Shown here: positions 50,142-50,398 of the stretch, in pieces
How the letters are laid out: every line of letters begins with the position of its first letter
How positions within the stretch are numbered: the first letter of the stretch is position 1
Source: Acidobacteriota bacterium
GTDB taxonomy: Bacteria; Acidobacteriota; Thermoanaerobaculia; Gp7-AA8
Reading direction: 5' to 3'
NCBI GenBank assembly: GCA_019247495.1
Contig: JAFAOU010000144.1
Coordinates: forward strand, 1 to 50,398
DNA: 50,398 nucleotides
Notes under the pieces: generated by a model
Seen by the model: the letters and a program-made list of their open reading frames with translations, nothing else
Database searches by the model: none
What the model was told of the DNA's origin: nothing
Made by a program: the position numbers and the translations under genes

Positions 50142-50398
50142 GCTCTCCTCACGCGCTCGAACAGACGCGCCACTTTGTCGTGATCCTTGATGCCCGGCGA
50201 CGCTTCGACGCCGCTGGCGACGTCGATCGCGTCCGGCCGCACCATGCTCACCGCGGCCGCGACGTTGTCGGGCGTGAGTCCGCCGGAAAGGAAGAACGGT
50301 TTCGAACGGTCATATGCAGCGAGCAGCGACCAATCGAATCGCCGCCCGGTCCCGCCGCTGCGCCGCTCGCCGAACGTGTCGAACAGCAGCCACGCGGC
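50138..50398 (-). CDS. trpF: Phosphoribosylanthranilate isomerase, C-terminal part (cut by window)
   Basis: 86 residues of the C-terminus are visible; the gene runs off the window. [36 protein letters not shown] and [15 protein letters not shown] are TrpF signatures, including the catalytic Asp in LFDT. It precedes and overlaps trpB, so the order is trpF-trpB-trpA. Confidence 0.95.
   Translation of the reverse strand, partial: AAWLLFDTFGERRSGGTGRRFDWSLLAAYDRSKPFFLSGGLTPDNVAAAVSMVRPDAIDVASGVEASPGIKDHDKVARLFERVRRA

Overview
This is a GC-rich (well over 60% by eye) bacterial chromosome segment from a Gram-negative-type cell. It encodes lipoproteins, a Pqi inner-to-outer-membrane system, an outer-membrane barrel and many periplasmic c-type cytochromes. 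The mix of multiheme cytochromes with HEAT/TPR tails, a Pkn-type kinase with TPRs, RoxA-like di-heme proteins and many families of intergenic palindromes fits an Acidobacteriota-like soil or sediment bacterium. That placement is inference; no rRNA or tRNA gene was seen.

Layout. 1-4.5 kb: end of a multiheme cytochrome gene, a small lipoprotein (possibly emfourin-like), a stand-alone response regulator, a ceramidase-like membrane protein, an SUI1-family protein and a LamG protein. 4.6-8.1 kb: pqiABC operon with overlapping genes. 8.4-11.2 kb: a Ser/Thr kinase with TPRs and a DUF5666-like lipoprotein. 11.3-28.9 kb: an oxidative gene island. It holds two paralogous RoxA-like (rubber-oxygenase-type) di-heme lipoproteins, an alpha/beta hydrolase lipoprotein, a GMC oxidoreductase, a pentaheme cytochrome, an outer-membrane barrel, a two-subunit exported molybdenum hydroxylase, a catalase-fold lipoprotein and XdhC. 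28.9-31.8 kb: a methyltransferase and a secreted DUF11/beta-helix protein. 32.0-34.3 kb: rpsF-rpsR-(DUF2232)-rplI. 34.5-40.1 kb: a methyltransferase, rhomboid protease, SDR, SCO and DUF420 proteins, pdxH, arsC and MarC. 40.2-46.2 kb: an AddAB-type helicase-nuclease pair. 46.3-47.7 kb: a tail-fibre-like secreted protein. 47.7 kb to the end: trpF(partial)-trpB-trpA on the minus strand.

The 11.3-28.9 kb island is the most interesting part. The three transcription units starting with roxA-like 1, roxA-like 2 and the pentaheme cytochrome each have the same upstream sequence: GGGTAGGGAAA, 15-16 bases, then CTCCT. I found this arrangement nowhere else in the window. This points to one co-regulated system. 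A reasonable hypothesis is oxidative cleavage of a polyisoprenoid or similar unsaturated polymer by the RoxA-like proteins. The GMC enzyme and molybdenum hydroxylase would oxidise the alcohol and aldehyde products, and multiheme cytochromes would take the electrons. It parallels Streptomyces rubber degradation, where lcp lies beside molybdenum-hydroxylase genes oxiAB.

The second theme is intergenic palindromes: at least nine inverted-repeat elements of several families. Many sit directly after stop codons. In four cases (rhomboid, arsC, marC, addA) the stop codon itself, and sometimes the last residues, lies inside the repeat.
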